Shown here: positions 35,273-48,600 of the stretch, one piece after another
How the letters are laid out: each line of letters opens with the position of its first letter
Position numbering within the stretch: position 1 is the first letter of the stretch
Source of the DNA: Adiantum capillus-veneris
Taxonomy: Eukaryota > Streptophyta > Polypodiopsida > Polypodiales > Pteridaceae
Direction: 5' to 3'
NCBI GenBank assembly: GCA_014529385.2
Contig: CM043962.1
Location: forward strand, 43,899,598 to 43,963,597
Length of the DNA stretch: 64,000 nt
Program-made: the position numbers and the translations under genes
The notes under the pieces: generated by a model
Database searches by the model: none
The model's input: only the letters and a program-made list of their open reading frames with translations
What the model was told of the DNA's origin: nothing

Positions 35273-36022
35273 TCAAAAGGTGCTTTTCACGGTAGTATGG
35301 ACAGTACTATTGTATACATACTCTACAAGAGGTAAGTATTTTTTGCATTGTGAGCGTTGATCTACTTTGGTAACATAAGTCTTTAGTAGATCGAGTATCG
35401 TAAGATTGGCTAGCTCACTTTGGCCATCCGTTTGTGGGTGATAGGCCAAAGAGAAATTCCATCTCGTACCTAGATTTTCAAAGAGACCTTTCCAAAAATT
35501 ACTGGTCATTCTAGAATCTCTATCTGACATGATGGATGTTGGCAATCCATGGTGTTTGAAAATCTGAGATATGAAGAGAGTTGCCATTTGGTGTGCCTTA
35601 ATAGTATTTTTGAGAGGAATAAAGTGTGCTTGCTTGCTAAACCTGTCGACTATTGTCCATATTCCTGTATTCCCATGGATAGACCTGGGCAATCCAAAGA
35701 TAAAATCCATGGATATACTCTCCCATGGTGAATTAGGGATTGGCAATGGCTGGAGTAATCCAGGTTGCTTCCATCTATCATACTTAGTATTTTGGCATAC
35801 CACACATTTTGAAACATACTCTTGTATGTCCACTTTCATGGTGGTAGGCCAATAGAAGTACGTCTTGACTCCTCGAAGAGTAGATTCATAGGGAGGAGCA
35901 TGGGATTCATACATAACTTTCTCACAAAGGGAATGGGTAATGCATAGCCTATTTCCATGGAGAAGATAACCATCCTGCAAGGTGAATGGTTCCTCTTTCT
36001 TCCCCAAAGCAAGGATTGACAT
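35273..36022 (-). pseudogene. Chromovirus integrase core
   Basis: The zinc module is damaged: SHAPPYESTLRG lacks the second His, while CVVC is kept. The core is intact in frame: SISMDFIFGLPRS, MSDRDSRMTSNFW and [14 protein letters not shown] give D, D and E. It ends at VKSTF with a stop; homology goes on towards 35050. Same element as the gag and RT fragments to the right. Confidence 0.85.
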
Positions 36023-36480
36023 TATGTCTTTAAAGTCAGGGTCAGAAGCATGCTCATCTATCCTAGAAGATAGATCATTGTGAGTGGTCTTGCCTAGGCT
36101 CTATAGGGCATACGGGGGCTGAATGCTTGCGCTCTAGCCGCTGCAAAGTATTGCCTCAAGCTGCAATTTTACAGTGCATGCACTAGAAAAACGTGGGCGG
36201 TACTAAGAAAAGTAAGGACAATAGAGTTGCAACCAATCATAGCTCTTTGCGGAGAGATTGGGTCGTGCAATTGGAGGCGGACCACTCTAGTTTACGTTCA
36301 ACATGACCAAAAATTATGGTTACAGAGTGTGAGAAGCTTTCATCTCCCAACTGTTGCACTGGTCACGTCTCCCTAGTACTACTAGTAAATCCCCCTTTAC
36401 CATCACCGGCTATCCTCAAGGAAAATAGCTTTATTGAGGGACTTGCTCGTTTTTTTTATCGCTCAAAAAAACTCGCTCAC
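36023..36480. other. Unassigned segment inside the chromovirus relic
   Basis: RNase H should lie here but no motif is readable on either strand; probably replaced or deleted. Confidence 0.4.
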
Positions 36481-37624
36481 CATCTTGTAAGACTCACTTT
36501 TATTACCTCTATCTTTGATGGATCCACACAAATACCATCTTTGAGAGATAATATGACCTAAGTATTAAATCTCTTGAATGAAAAATTTGCTTCTCTTTTG
36601 GTTGAGAAAAAGCTTGTTCTCCCACAATGCTTGAAAGTTACTTGGAGATTTTGCTTGTGTTCCTCCAAGATGATGATATCATTAATTCACTCTAGTGAAT
36701 TTACGGTAGGGTCTAAAGATTTTCTCCATTAGACAATTGAACGTGGCTGGTGCATTGGTCAAGCCAAAAGGCATGACTAGATATTCATAAAGACGAAACG
36801 TTGTACAAACCGCAGTCTTTAGGATATCTTCATCCACAATCCTTATTTGATGATAGCCACTTGTAAGGTCAATCCTACTGAAGTAGGTAGAGCCTTGTAG
36901 CTTATCAAACAGATCTTCTACCCGAAGCACATAAAATTTGTTTTTGATAGTGATATGGTTTAGTGCTCAATAGTCCACACACATACAGTATGTACCATCT
37001 TTCTTTTGCACTAAAAGGACTAGAGAACAAAAGGGAGAGGAGCTAGGCCTCACCATCCCTTTGTCTACCAATTCTTGTACTTGCCTCATGATCTCCTCTT
37101 GTTGAGCTTGGGAAACTTGCAAAGGAGGCTTGCTAGGCGGCGAGCTACCTAGTAGGAGCTCAATTCGATGGTCATCATCCCCTTGTTTTGGAGGTAACTC
37201 CATAGGGATACCATCGATGAACACATCTTGGAATCCTTTTAGAAAATTAGACAAGTCTAAATCTTCTTGATTCCTACCATTTACATTTGATAAAATATTA
37301 AGATCTTTTAGGGACTCTTTGACAAAAATTATGTACGCAAAAATTGAGCTCTTCATTGATTTATCAAAAGTAGGAGGATTTACAAGTGGTATAGTACGAT
37401 CAAACTCACTAGTTCTTTCCCCTCTAGGTGAAGTAGATTCTCCTTTCAGGGAACTTCATGTTGGCAACCATGCAGTTGAACCATGGTGCCCCTAGGATAG
37501 CATCCTCATTTTGGAGAGGAGAGATGAAAAAGTCTTCTTTGTCGATGTAGCTTTGGACATGAAGCCTCAACTTCCCAATCAAAGGGAGTAATGGAGTCTT
37601 GCTATCCCTTGAAAGCCGTGTCAA
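36480..37624 (-). pseudogene. Chromovirus reverse transcriptase remnant
   Basis: Motifs in order: VRPSSSPFCSLVLLVQKKDG, CVDY (near 36970), [35 protein letters not shown]. The catalytic box (usually F/Y-x-DD) and the connection domain are degraded after 36680, although YLGHIIS-like sequence can be followed to about 36480. The left end of the preceding protease (37424-37624) reads DAILGAPWFNCMV. Confidence 0.8.
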
Positions 37625-39182
37625 CCGTTACAGTACCTCCCATCTCAAAAGCTTGAATGCCCAACTTGGTGGCCAACTCCATTGATATGAAGTTGTGAGT
37701 AGAGCCAAGATCAAACAAGATGAAGGCATCATGCTCCCTTACCTTTCCCCAAGCATAGGGGAGAGGTGATCCTTCACAATGAGCATCCTCTTTTGCAGCT
37801 TCGATGGTGGAAGCTCTACGGGTCTCATTACGGGCATTTCTCTTGGGGCAAGAAAGATAGCCATGTCCTTGATCCCCACACTTAAAACATTTATGGTCCT
37901 TGCAAAAAGCTTCAAGCTCTTTGGGAGAGAGTTTATTTTTACCTTTGTAAACTCCCTTCTCCTTGGATTGATTGATTGTTGTTGTTGTTGTTATTGGAAT
38001 TGCCTTGGAAAGAATTTTGGGCATTGGTTTTCCCCTTTCCATCACTTTTGTCTTTGTTTTCCATGGGCTTGAAATTTCACCTAGCCCCTTGTTGGAATTT
38101 GATGGGCAAAGCAACCATGGTGTGGTGGATTACTTCGGTGATAGAACCAGGCCGTTGAGAGTTGACTGATTCGGTCATCTCTTCAGGCAATCTCACACAG
38201 AATTGTTGCTTTTCTCAGCAAAGTTCATGTTCTGAAAGACAGTAGCCTTGATTTCTAAATCCCAAAACTTATCTACATATTTGTGGATAGACTCATGAGA
38301 GAGAAGCTTCAAACTCCACCATTTGATAAGCACTTTGTCCTTTGCATCGCTTGCAAGGAATTGCTTCAAGATGGAAACTCGTAGATTTTTCCATGTTTTT
38401 GGGGCTTTGTCATTATCACGAAGTCTAGCCCACCATTGACAAATTGATTTCTAGAAGTGCATAGCTACATGGCATAGCTTGGAGAACTCCGTGAAGCCCT
38501 TGGCTCCAAAGGCCGAATCAAATTGTTGGATGAAGGCCAATACTTTGTCGGTAGCACCAAAGGTGCCATCATAGGTAAGAAAAGAGATACTCTTTCCTCC
38601 TTCTTTGAACTTCTTGAGCTTTTGTGACCTTTCCCATACATGGTAAGATTTGCAATGTCCTCCCCTATTGTATTATCTAGGAGAATAGCCATAGCTTTCA
38701 TCGGAAGAGGAGGAAGGTGAAGAAGAAGGAGAAGAGGGTGACCTCTTTCATGCCCTTTTCTTCCTTTGTTTACTCTCTTCCCTTTTGGAGTGACGAGGAG
38801 AAGGACTATGAGTTGACCGTTTCCTCTTGGGAGGAGCTGGGATCATCTAGACCACCGTCCTGGTGGAGCCACATCTTCATAGAAACTTAGGGATTCATTA
38901 CATTCTTGTTCTTTGGATTCCTCCTCTCGTAAATGGGAGAGAGTATTTTGTTGGGGGTCTCATCAAGAAGCCTCATAAGCTCTCTCTCCTCTTGGAGAGG
39001 AAGGGAAATCCCATAAGTGCAAAGTTGTTGAATAACTTTGGCCTGCAAAGCAGGGTTGCCATAGCTTGTTGCAACATAGTAACAAGATAATTGACAAACA
39101 TGGGGGCATCATCATTAGCACCTTCATGTGAAAAATCAAAGCTATCAATGTTCATTCTATCCTCTTGGTTATTGTCAGCCAT
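37625..39182 (-). pseudogene. Chromovirus gag and protease start
   Basis: The gag frame opens at ATG 39182 (MADNNQEDRMNIDSFDFSHE). The retrotransposon-gag segment lies around 38250-38620 (FIQQFDSAFGAKGFTEFSKL; WWSLKLLSHESIHKYVDKFW), broken by stops and shifts. Then zinc knuckle CFKCGDQGHGYLSC (about 37860-37900), then protease FILFDLGSTHNFIS, where Leu replaces Ser of D-S-G. The element is old and dead. Confidence 0.8.
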
Positions 39183-39218
39183 GTTAACATAATTTGTGTG
39201 CTTACTTAGTGTATTCTA

Positions 39219-39560
39219 TGGCCCGGACCCCCCTCCAATAGGCATTTGTATTATAGATTCTCCAATCAAGAGAGACTTGGTACAATACAATCTTTGTGTT
39301 CCTTGTGACCTAGGTGATGCAATGAGAGAGCTAGTGGGAATGAGGGTAAGGAAGAGGAAGAAGAAACATTCATATGAGAACGAAATAGTTCCTCACTTAT
39401 CATCTATTTTCTTGATAGCATACATAAAAGCATAGTAATGAAGATGAAGAAGATAAAAAGCTTAAGCATTAAAGCATGGCTCTTGGTTGGATTTGCATTC
39501 CATAGCCAAGAGTGTTGGTGTAGACTCTCAACTTCTCTACTAGCTTGGAGAAGGAGATGG
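39219..39560. repeat. LTR-like repeat copy B (uninterrupted)
   Basis: Contiguous equivalent of 28434-28758 plus 33185-33310, so it shows the target site before the copia insertion. It lacks about 90 bases present in copy A (near 39327). Sits 37 bases from the chromovirus gag ATG, where a 5' LTR would be expected, but no tRNA primer site is readable between them. Confidence 0.65.
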
Positions 39561-42054
39561 TTAGATAGTGGGTCCAACTTAGCACTATAATTCAAGAAAA
39601 ACCCTAAAACGTGCGTTCTGGTTCCCCAGAGAGCTGAGAAAGCCTTATGTATAGGACGTGTGTGTAGTTGATTTACCTAAATCATACAACATAAATGAAC
39701 ATTTTAGCTCAAAAGACTGTTGGCTTTAGACAAGTGACAATGATCAGTACAAAAAATAATTCAATCTTAGAACTATTTTTGTAGTGTAGAAGTATAGTGG
39801 TCGATTTAAAGTGTATGTTCCAAGAAATGACAAGCGCGTGGTATGTCAAGGAAGACATTTGCTTTACGGCAGAAAAATTCCAAGAAAGGATAGGGTCCTC
39901 ACCTACATCCATTCAAATAAGACAACATATACATCAGCCTTGAATGTGTTTTACAAGTGTCAACAAACTATATCAGTTGTTATCCATGTCCAACTTACAT
40001 CTTTTTTTAACTTAAAAAAACGTCCAAAGTGTACATGTATTTCAATTCTGTAAAAAAATATTTTTTAAGCTTGTAAAAAAAGCCATTACCCCTTTGCATT
40101 ATGGTAGTTATTATATGTATGGTTTCTATATAGCCCAATTTTTCATAGACCTTAAATATATATTTACATATGTATCATTTTGATCAAAAGGCCACCACCC
40201 CTTCTGATCCAAGGGACTTAATACCAACATCAATTCAAAGCTACTTTGTACCTACTCCTTAGCCATACACCATCAAAATTTACATAGCAAGTTTGTCATG
40301 CTCTTAACTTAATGTGGAAAAATTAGTCAAACAATTTATCTAGACTAATCAAGTGTATGTAGTAAACCTCTTACCACCTCCATCTTTAAAACCATCAGTC
40401 AAAACATAGTAGCATCGTCCTTAGCATTAGATACAACCCTAAAATAAACATAGTTTTATACCTCAAACAATTGTCTGTTGCTTGGCTTAGGCAAAAAAAC
40501 TCAGCTAAGCATATCAAGCCAAACAAATCCACTAGATTTAGATCGAGTAAAAGGAACCAAAATTCAAAAATATCAAAACTGTACAAACAAGTGTAATGAA
40601 TCCATGCCTTAAGTGAAAAAACCCATTAAATCCAGCCTGATTATTCATGGCATTGTTATAAAAAACCTCCATCATGGTATGCAATACGGCCCAAATTATA
40701 GTGCACAATACATCATAAATGTGACACCACGATTATGCTAGCACCCAACAAAAACGAGGCATCAAATGCAACAGAGGCCCATTGGACATGACCCCTATTT
40801 TTTAAAGTTTTCCAATATACCCAGCCAATGCGTAGATAAATCACTGGTGTATCTTGCCATTTAATGGAATCAACGGCTAAATCCGCAACTAATAGCCCAA
40901 AATATTGAGTTAGTACACGCAAAAATATGAGCCCAAAACCTATGCCTCAGACTTATTACCATGAGAACCTGTGAAGTGCATGGGTACGACCTAATGCCAG
41001 TTCCCTATACATAAAAAATATGGCCAAATCCTATTTTTTTCAGAGTGAATGCCAGCCAAAGAATTGGTGCAGAGATACCTACAACTGTGCAGTCATAAAA
41101 CACAAGGCATGTGAAAAAACCCTTCTTATTTATGTAGAGCACAATTCAAGCCTCTAAGTATAAACAAAATAAGGTGCAGTAAACCTTAGGTAGTTTAATA
41201 AATCCAAATTGCACAAGTACTTAATGGATACATGTTAAAAAATGGCCTATTAACACCAAATATATAAAATTATGTATTGCAGCATAATGGAGAAAACCCA
41301 ACCCAACACAATGTATTGTTCATCATCCAAGCGAGAGAAAAACCAATGAGATGTTTTCGGTAAGGTACCGACCTGCGGCATGGCCCCTTGTTCCACCATT
41401 TCCATGGTTATACAATAGAGACTTGAGCAGAAGATGCCCTCAAAATCTCTCTTTCGCATACACACACAAAACGCAAAGGACAAGGCTAAGTGAGGGGCGT
41501 AGAGAAATCCTCACCTTGTTTAAATAGTGGAGCATATCCAGCTAATGAACTCAGTAGCACCAGCAAGGAGAATCCATTCCGTGCTTGGCCATTAGTAGGT
41601 TAGGATCCCGAGGCTCATTCTTGAGGCGGTGGTTACCATGAGAGCTTCCAGTGGGAGAGGGTAAAGAACTCAACGCTCGAATGTCTAGTAGAGAGAAGTT
41701 TATGAGCGTGAGGCAGGAGTGGGGCATAATGTGCACAATAGCCAACAGAGGTTTAAAGATGTAATAAGAAGACACCATGCGCCCCATTGGGGGTAGGTAA
41801 AAAAAGCAATTTACACGTAGTTTTTACCATAAGAGGTCAAGCTCTCTAATGAAGGAATTTATCCCGCGGAGAATAAGTGGATGTTCTAAGGGGATGTCTT
41901 TATAAAATTTTGTCAAAAATGGGTTCCTAGACTGCATAGTAATTCATGTTGTGTGCCCATTCCAAGGTCTTTTTTTGTTGGAAAAGATCCCCAACTTTTG
42001 TTAAGTATGGAGCCTGATTTACCCTTGTAATTTTCTGTGGTAAAAGCGCACATT
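39561..42054. other. AT-rich intergenic DNA
   Basis: No gene or element recognised on either strand; frames are short and without motifs. The last 60 bases flank the chromovirus LTR. Confidence 0.4.
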
Positions 42055-42619
42055 TGTAAGGCCCCCATTATGATGTTTAGAATGTTTTAAAGCTCCGAAA
42101 TGTGAATTAAAATAATTTTTGTAAAAAAAATTCCAAAAATAGTAAGTTTTTGGTCACCTGACCTGTCCACTTTTGATCGTCTCGAAAAACTGCACCCGTA
42201 CCCCGAATTTCAAAAAACTGTATTTCGGACCCCGGGGCTGCTAAATATGGCAGGTACTCGGTCCAGTACGCCTTAGTTAGAGCTTGCTATAGCAATTTTC
42301 GGTATCAAAATCCGACTCGTATGACCCGTTTTAGCCTAGAACCAAATTTCCTAAAAATTGTCCGGGGAGGTACCGGGGGCTCGGGACTGTGTGGGAACAG
42401 GTTCCAACCCACTCCAGATCAGCTTTAGCAGCTAGGGGGCGCCCTCTTGCTTTGTGGGAGTCCTGGGAGAGTTTCCAAGCCAGTAACTAAGTCTTAGAGT
42501 CAGTTAAACTAGCCAACCTGACACTTGGTGAGTAGGCAACTAGACTTGCCAATGCAGTGAACTGAGTGCTCCTCCAGATGCTAATAGCAGGGCTGGTCGA
42601 TTTTCAGCCTGTAGGAGCC

Positions 42620-42629
42620 TATTTAAAGG
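42620..42629 (+). promoter_or_regulatory. TATA-like box in the 5' LTR
   Basis: TATTTAAAGG lies just before the CA repeat and about 1 kb upstream of the LTR ORF; it is conserved in the 3' LTR (50589-50598). A plausible core promoter; no start site can be proved. Confidence 0.4.
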
Positions 42630-42630
42630 C

Positions 42631-42760
<130 letters not shown>

Positions 42761-43618
42761 ACATATGCTCTCACACACACACACACACCTACACACACTC
42801 TGGGAAGGTGCTGTCGGAACACACACCTTTGAAGGAGAAGCAAGGAGGGAGGTGCTGTCGAATTCTCGCCTCAAGAAGCTCGATTAGATCAGAGAATCGA
42901 GAGGATTATCAATCCTTAATCACGGTAACCACGGTCTAATTAATGCTTCTGCAAATCCTTTTCATTACCATCTAAATTTCTCGTCTATTATGCTTATTCC
43001 TAGTCGTAATTCTCTATAATCACTCTCTAAATTCTCCTTAACCATATTCTATTATGTAATCATCATCCCATAGCTGAATTATCAGCCATTCATCACTCTT
43101 AATTAATGATTAGTGCACGATTATTAGAATTTCTCTCTCTAGGTAGCATAGAAATTAATCGGTAAGCTGGTAATCGTGTAGATTGATGAGAATCACTCTT
43201 TCTATCACGCATTAATATTGTAGCTGATTTAGATCCATCTCTGTTATGCATTAAGATATAATTAAGATAAGATTAATCTGTCATTAAGTCTCTAAGAGGT
43301 GGTTTTTCTCACACCTATGCATGCGGTGATTCTGCACCCTCTAATTGCTAGGAAAGAGATTAATCGTGCTTAATTCATCTCTCTGGTAATTCCATTAGTG
43401 AAATCCTATTATTCTTAATCATGTAAGCCGAGTAATTATCTTTAGAGCGAGTTCCCATAGGATTATGTGTCATCCATAATGATTGCTATATGGAAAAATC
43501 TAAACCTCTCATATAGCAGGCATTGTTTGATGTTGCTAATCTATCATTTGGCTTGTTATGACGCTTACGGACATTAGCTCTTTTCCCCAAGTTAATTACT
43601 TAAAGTAGTGAGTTTAAA

Positions 43619-43758
43619 ATGGCCCCGGTTAAGAGGACTCGCTTTGGTGGAGCCCACGACCACGAGGCAGGAACGAGCAAGGTGAACGGAAAGGGAAACG
43701 CTCCCATGGAGGAACAAATACGGCCATCTCACGGGCCATCGACGAAGAAATGGAAGAG
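43619..43758 (+). pseudogene. LTR-encoded N-terminal gag exon, 5' LTR copy (1-nt deletion)
   Basis: Begins MAPVKRTRFGGAHDHEAGTS and continues to APMEEQI. One C is missing relative to the 3' LTR copy (ATACGGCC against ATACCGGCC), shifting the last third. Ends GAAGAG before GTAGAT, a splice-donor-like site. See the intact copy at 51494. Confidence 0.6.
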
Positions 43759-44053
43759 GTAGATCATAATTTCATTCAAGTTGTTTAATTTAACATTGCA
43801 CATGTTTAGTTAGGAATGAAAATATCCCCAAACATGTTGGAAAAATCCGACGGAAACCTCGGCATTGAATTCATTGTACATTAAGTTCTAAAGTAGGAAG
43901 GAAATGATTGATGGGTATGCTGGTTGCAATTAGGAAAGAATGTCTGCTAGGGAAAATTTAGCTCGACATGTTCATTTTATTTCCAATGTTGAATCAGTCC
44001 TGACCCCCCTACTGATCACAGGGGGCAAAGTTCCTCGTTAAGGATTCTTGAAT

Positions 44054-44143
44054 CCACGACTTGCTTTCTATGCGGTGGGAACACACGTCTTGCTTTCTAT
44101 GCGGTGGGAGTGTCCATGACGTGCTTTCTATGCGGTGGACATA
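44054..44143. repeat. 30-bp tandem repeat in the 5' LTR, 3 units
   Basis: Units contain GCTTTCTATGCGGTGG. The 3' LTR has four units. Confidence 0.92.
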
Positions 44144-44813
44144 CCTAGCTGTATGGGCAGCTAGGCGACAACGGGAGGAGTGAACTCTCGCTGGAGGGGG
44201 GATGTTGTACCTCTAGGACATTGGAACTTTTATGAATAAGTTTGAGTAAAATTTTTACTAGAATTCTGTCTTGGTGTTGTTTGCAATACTGGTTGAAGGG
44301 CTGTATTAACGAACAATGTGATTCGGAATTAAACAAGGAATCTTTATGTTGAACAACCTTTGTGGTAGTAATTAGGTCACACAAGGAAGTGTGAGTGTGG
44401 GGGTGGAAAGTGGGGGCTTGGCTCAGGTTGCCAATGCCTACGAGATGGGTGGTCCCGATTGGTCGGGAACTCTCTGTCCCCATTGTGCTTACTTCGATAT
44501 TAATAATACTCATTGCCCCTAGAGCGGTGAAATCGCGAGAGTACGTGCCTCTAAAACATGGGAAAAAAGGCACTCGAGGTTTCTCTCCTCTTGGAAGGTG
44601 GGTCTTAGGATCGCTACATAGGTTAAATCACGCTTCCCCTACGAGGTGGAGCTAGATCTCCTTGCTAGTAGGCTCGAACTCAATTCACTTTGTGATGAGA
44701 GATCGTCCGCTAGATGAACCTAGACCACTTTGTTTGCTTCCGCTATAGATCTAGTGGCCACCAGGTTTACCATCAGATTTGTTGTTGAGACGACAGGGTG
44801 GGGACCTTACACC

Positions 44814-44826
44814 TGGTATGAGAGCC
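44814..44826 (+). promoter_or_regulatory. Primer binding site of the chromovirus
   Basis: TGGTATGAGAGCC, two bases after the LTR end; one base from the initiator-Met consensus. Confidence 0.75.
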
Positions 44827-44924
44827 TAGGTTAGGCTGGGAAATAAATTCGTATTGTTTGAACATTTAAAAGGAACTGAAAGTATATAGGTAGTTGATCC
44901 GAATTCCTTGCATTGGTGTTGCAG

Positions 44925-45428
44925 GAAGACCCCGTGCTCGAATATCGGAATTTCCAAGTGTTTGAGCTTATTTATAAGCAAGCTCGAAGATCCCCAGTTT
45001 ACCAGTTTAGGCGAGATGTCATGGAGATACTGTTGAAGGCTTATACGCCACACTCCACTCGCATTGATAGAGGATGGGAACTTGATTGGACATTTCCAGG
45101 AGGGGTTTACTACATCAACGCTCGGAAGCTAGGATGCTTGGCTACCGACTTGAAGAAGATACGTTGGGGAGAAGAGTTGAGAGTAATAGAGATATTCTAC
45201 TTGGTGCCTACATGATTGGACCAGACTGTTTCAGACAACTCCAATCAAACCATCAACGACTGGCTCTTGGAGAAGGTCACCAACGTGATCCCAGCGAACC
45301 GAGTCAAAACCTTTGGATTACTGAGAGCGGAACTCCGGCTTGATATCCTAGTTTATTATCCACTCAAGAATGAGTATAGGAACTATTACACGAATGAAGT
45401 AGTGCATCATGTGAATACCATCTCCTAA
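44925..45428 (+). pseudogene. Exon-like ORF between primer site and gag
   Basis: After a good acceptor (TGGTGTTGCAG, ending 44924) a frame of 167 codons opens with EDPVLEYRNFQVFELIYKQA, continues with RGWELDWTFPGGVYYINARK, and ends with TAA at 45426, broken by one TGA at 45213 that fits CGA. Phase 0 matches the end of the LTR exon. A donor-like GAAGTAGTG at about 45400 would join in phase to the gag acceptor at 45640. The family is not recognised. It may be an N-terminal gag extension or a separate accessory protein. Codons look coding-like, with few rare stops over 500 bases. Confidence 0.5.
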
Positions 45429-45640
45429 TGTTATACGCAATCCATAAAGCCATGTAATAAGCTGATCATCAGTTATCCTAAACCTTGAGGGGTTTCAATT
45501 GTAATGAATTTTCATCAATAAAGTGCTTTTTGTCTCTGAATCTCTGTCTCTTGATAAAGTAGAATCTTGAATTTTATTTAAAGTCTCGTGTCTATTTTGA
45601 AATCCAAGTAATGTATCAAGAATTCGTATAACCCATGTAG

Positions 45641-48600
45641 GCACCGCCTGTTGCTCTGTACTCGGCAGCGCAAGAGAAGAAGCTCCTCCTTAAGCAAGCC
45701 CAACCTCCGATATTTAAGGGCGAGGGGGCAAATGTGGAAAGAGATGCAGAAGTATGGATGGAAGCGATGGACGACTACTTTGAAGCTGCGGGGACTCAAC
45801 CCGTAAATCAGAACATGCTTGCGATGTTCCGCTTGACTGGTGATGCCAAGATATGGTGGAAGCAACATTGCAGGGACATGGATATTAAGGGATCTTCCTA
45901 GTCGTGGGAAGACATCAAAGCTGCAATAATGGGACGTTATTTATCGCCTGCCTATAGAACCTTGAGGATGAATGAATTCTTTTCACTTCGGCAGCTGAAT
46001 TCATCTGTCGAAGAATACTATGCAAAGTTTGTCACTCTTCGGAGATATGCTCCTAAGATGACCTTGTAACAACAGGTGGCAAGGTTCTGTCAAGGACTAA
46101 TCGATCCCCTGAATACTTGGCTGGAAGCTCTCAGACCGACGACGCTACAGGATGCCTTGTTAAGGGCCAAACCTCTAGCTCTCGAAGAACAAAAGGCTAA
46201 TCAGAATAGAAGGAATCATTGGGCAAAGAGGGCAAGGACCACTGCTTGGGATAACAGACCAGCCAAACAAGCGTATAACCAGCGCCCTATTGTGGCTACC
46301 ACCACAACCATGGAGTTCTCCGATGTTCGATGCTATGGCTGCGGCGAGCATGGACATTACAGATCCAATTGCCCCAGGAACATTCAGGAAACCAACACCA
46401 ATGCCATACCCTTGAATACCCGTGGGCGTGGCTAACCTAATGGAAGAGGAGGACGAGGAAGGATGTACAGAGGGCGAGGGCGTGGAGCTACCGCCAGAGT
46501 GAATGCCGCAGTAGTACAACCAACTGTGGGTGACGAAGCGGTGGAGAGAGCAACCCTACATGCTGCAATTGACAATCCCAATGGTTGCGAGCAATACGCA
46601 GTCATTCATACACCAGGATCTCTCAGAGGTGAACAAGTTAACTTCCTTATAGATTGTGGTAGTACTCTTTCATTTCTTTCACCCCGATGCATGCGGAAGC
46701 TAAAGCTAGATAAGTATCCAACAAGCAAGCTAGTTGTAGAGTTAGCAAACGGCAAGGAGGTAGTATCTCAACACTTTGCAGGCAAAATTGACTTTGATTT
46801 AGGGGGACACCCAACTTCTGCCCAATTTCGAACCCTACCCTTAGGATTCTTTGATGGGATACTAGGGATGGACTGGCTAAAGTAAAATAGGGCCCACATA
46901 CATTGTGCACAAGGGAACTTTACTTTTACAGATAACTTGGGTAATGAAGCCTTAATCCAGGGGGAAAATGGTAGACCTAAGGCTACTCTAGTTAAGGCCA
47001 ACAGACTTTTGAAGGGACCAAGGAAGGGTCAGCAAATATATGCAGTTAAACTCAACAAGGTGGACCAATCAGATACCTCACTTCAACCAAACTGGTTGAG
47101 GAAATATGACGATGTGTTCCCAGAAGACCTTACGAATCTTCCGCCACACAAAGAGGTAGATCATGAGATTGAGACTATTCCTGGATGTGAACCTATCTCA
47201 AAAAGACCCTATAAAATGTCACTTCCAGAGGCCATCGAACTCAAAGAACAGCTTAGGCAACTCATTGAGCAAGGATTTATTCGACAACTCATTAAAAACT
47301 CTCCTTGGGGTGCTCCAGTTCTTTTTCAGAAAAAGAAGGACGGGACCTTAAGGCTATGCATAGACTACCGGGGACTGAACCAGGTAACTGTCAAGAACAA
47401 GTATCCAATTCCAAGGATTGATGAACTCTTGGACAGGCTCCACGGTGCCAAAATATTTACAAAGATTGATCTAAGGTCAGGATATTACCAAATCAGGATC
47501 AAGGAATCAGATATTCCAAAGACAGCTTTCAATACTAGGTATGGGCACTATGAGTTCACAGTAATGTCTTTTGGTCTAACAAACGCTCCTGCAAGCTTCA
47601 ATCGACTTATGCAAGATATTTTCAGACCTTACCTGGATGATTTTGTCTTGGTTTTCTTTGATGACATTCTGATCTACTCTAAGAACGAGGCAGATCACAA
47701 AGAACATGTTCGCAAAGTACTTGATCTTCTCCGAAAACACCAACTTTACGCTAAAGAGAGCAAGTGCACTTTTTGCTCGCCTAAAGTCCACTATCTTGGA
47801 TTTGTCATATCAGCTGAGGGGATTTTAGTGGACCCAGACAAGGTCAAGGACATCGTTGATTGGCCTCAACCATCCACCGTCAGCGAAGTAAGGGGATTTC
47901 TTGGAATAACGGGATGGTACAGGATTTTTGTCAAGGACTATGCACGTATTGCTGCACCTTTGACGGAACTCCTGAAGAAAGGAATGAGGATTGAATGGAA
48001 GACCGAGCACGAGTCTAGCTTTGCCAAGCTAAAAGAGTTCTTGGTCTCGGCTCCTATTTTAAAGCTTCCAGATTTCAGCAAGGAATTTGAAGTAGCGACC
48101 GACACTAGCAAATTTGCTCTAGGCGGAGTTCTTACTCAAGAAGGAAGACCAGTGGCGTATACTTCGCGAAAGTTGAGAGATCATGAGAAGAATTATCCTA
48201 CTCATGATTTGGAACTTTTAGCAGTTATTCATGCGTTGAAGTTATGGAGACATTATCTTCTTGGGCGCAAGTTTCAACTGGTTACAGACCATAAGATCTT
48301 AACATGGATTTTTACTCAACCTATTCTCAATATGCGACAACGACGATGGATAGAGCTGTTACAGGAATATGATCTTGACATAAAGTATAGACCAGGAAAG
48401 GAAAATGCAGTTGCAGATGGTCTTAGCCAAAAATCCTTTCTCAGAGCTATCTCTATTCCAAATAACCCTGTCTGGGATAGAATCAAAGAAGCATCTTTGG
48501 TAGATCCAGAGTACCAACGTATAGTATCTCTAGTCCAGCAGAATAAGATGCCTGAAGCTAAAGATTATTCTCTTATGGGAGGATGTCTTTACTACAGACA

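Noticed and set aside
28434-39560. Firm assignment of the paired repeats as LTRs of the chromovirus relic
   Set aside because: Placement is suggestive but TG/CA ends, primer site and purine tract are not convincing, so they are listed as LTR-like repeats.
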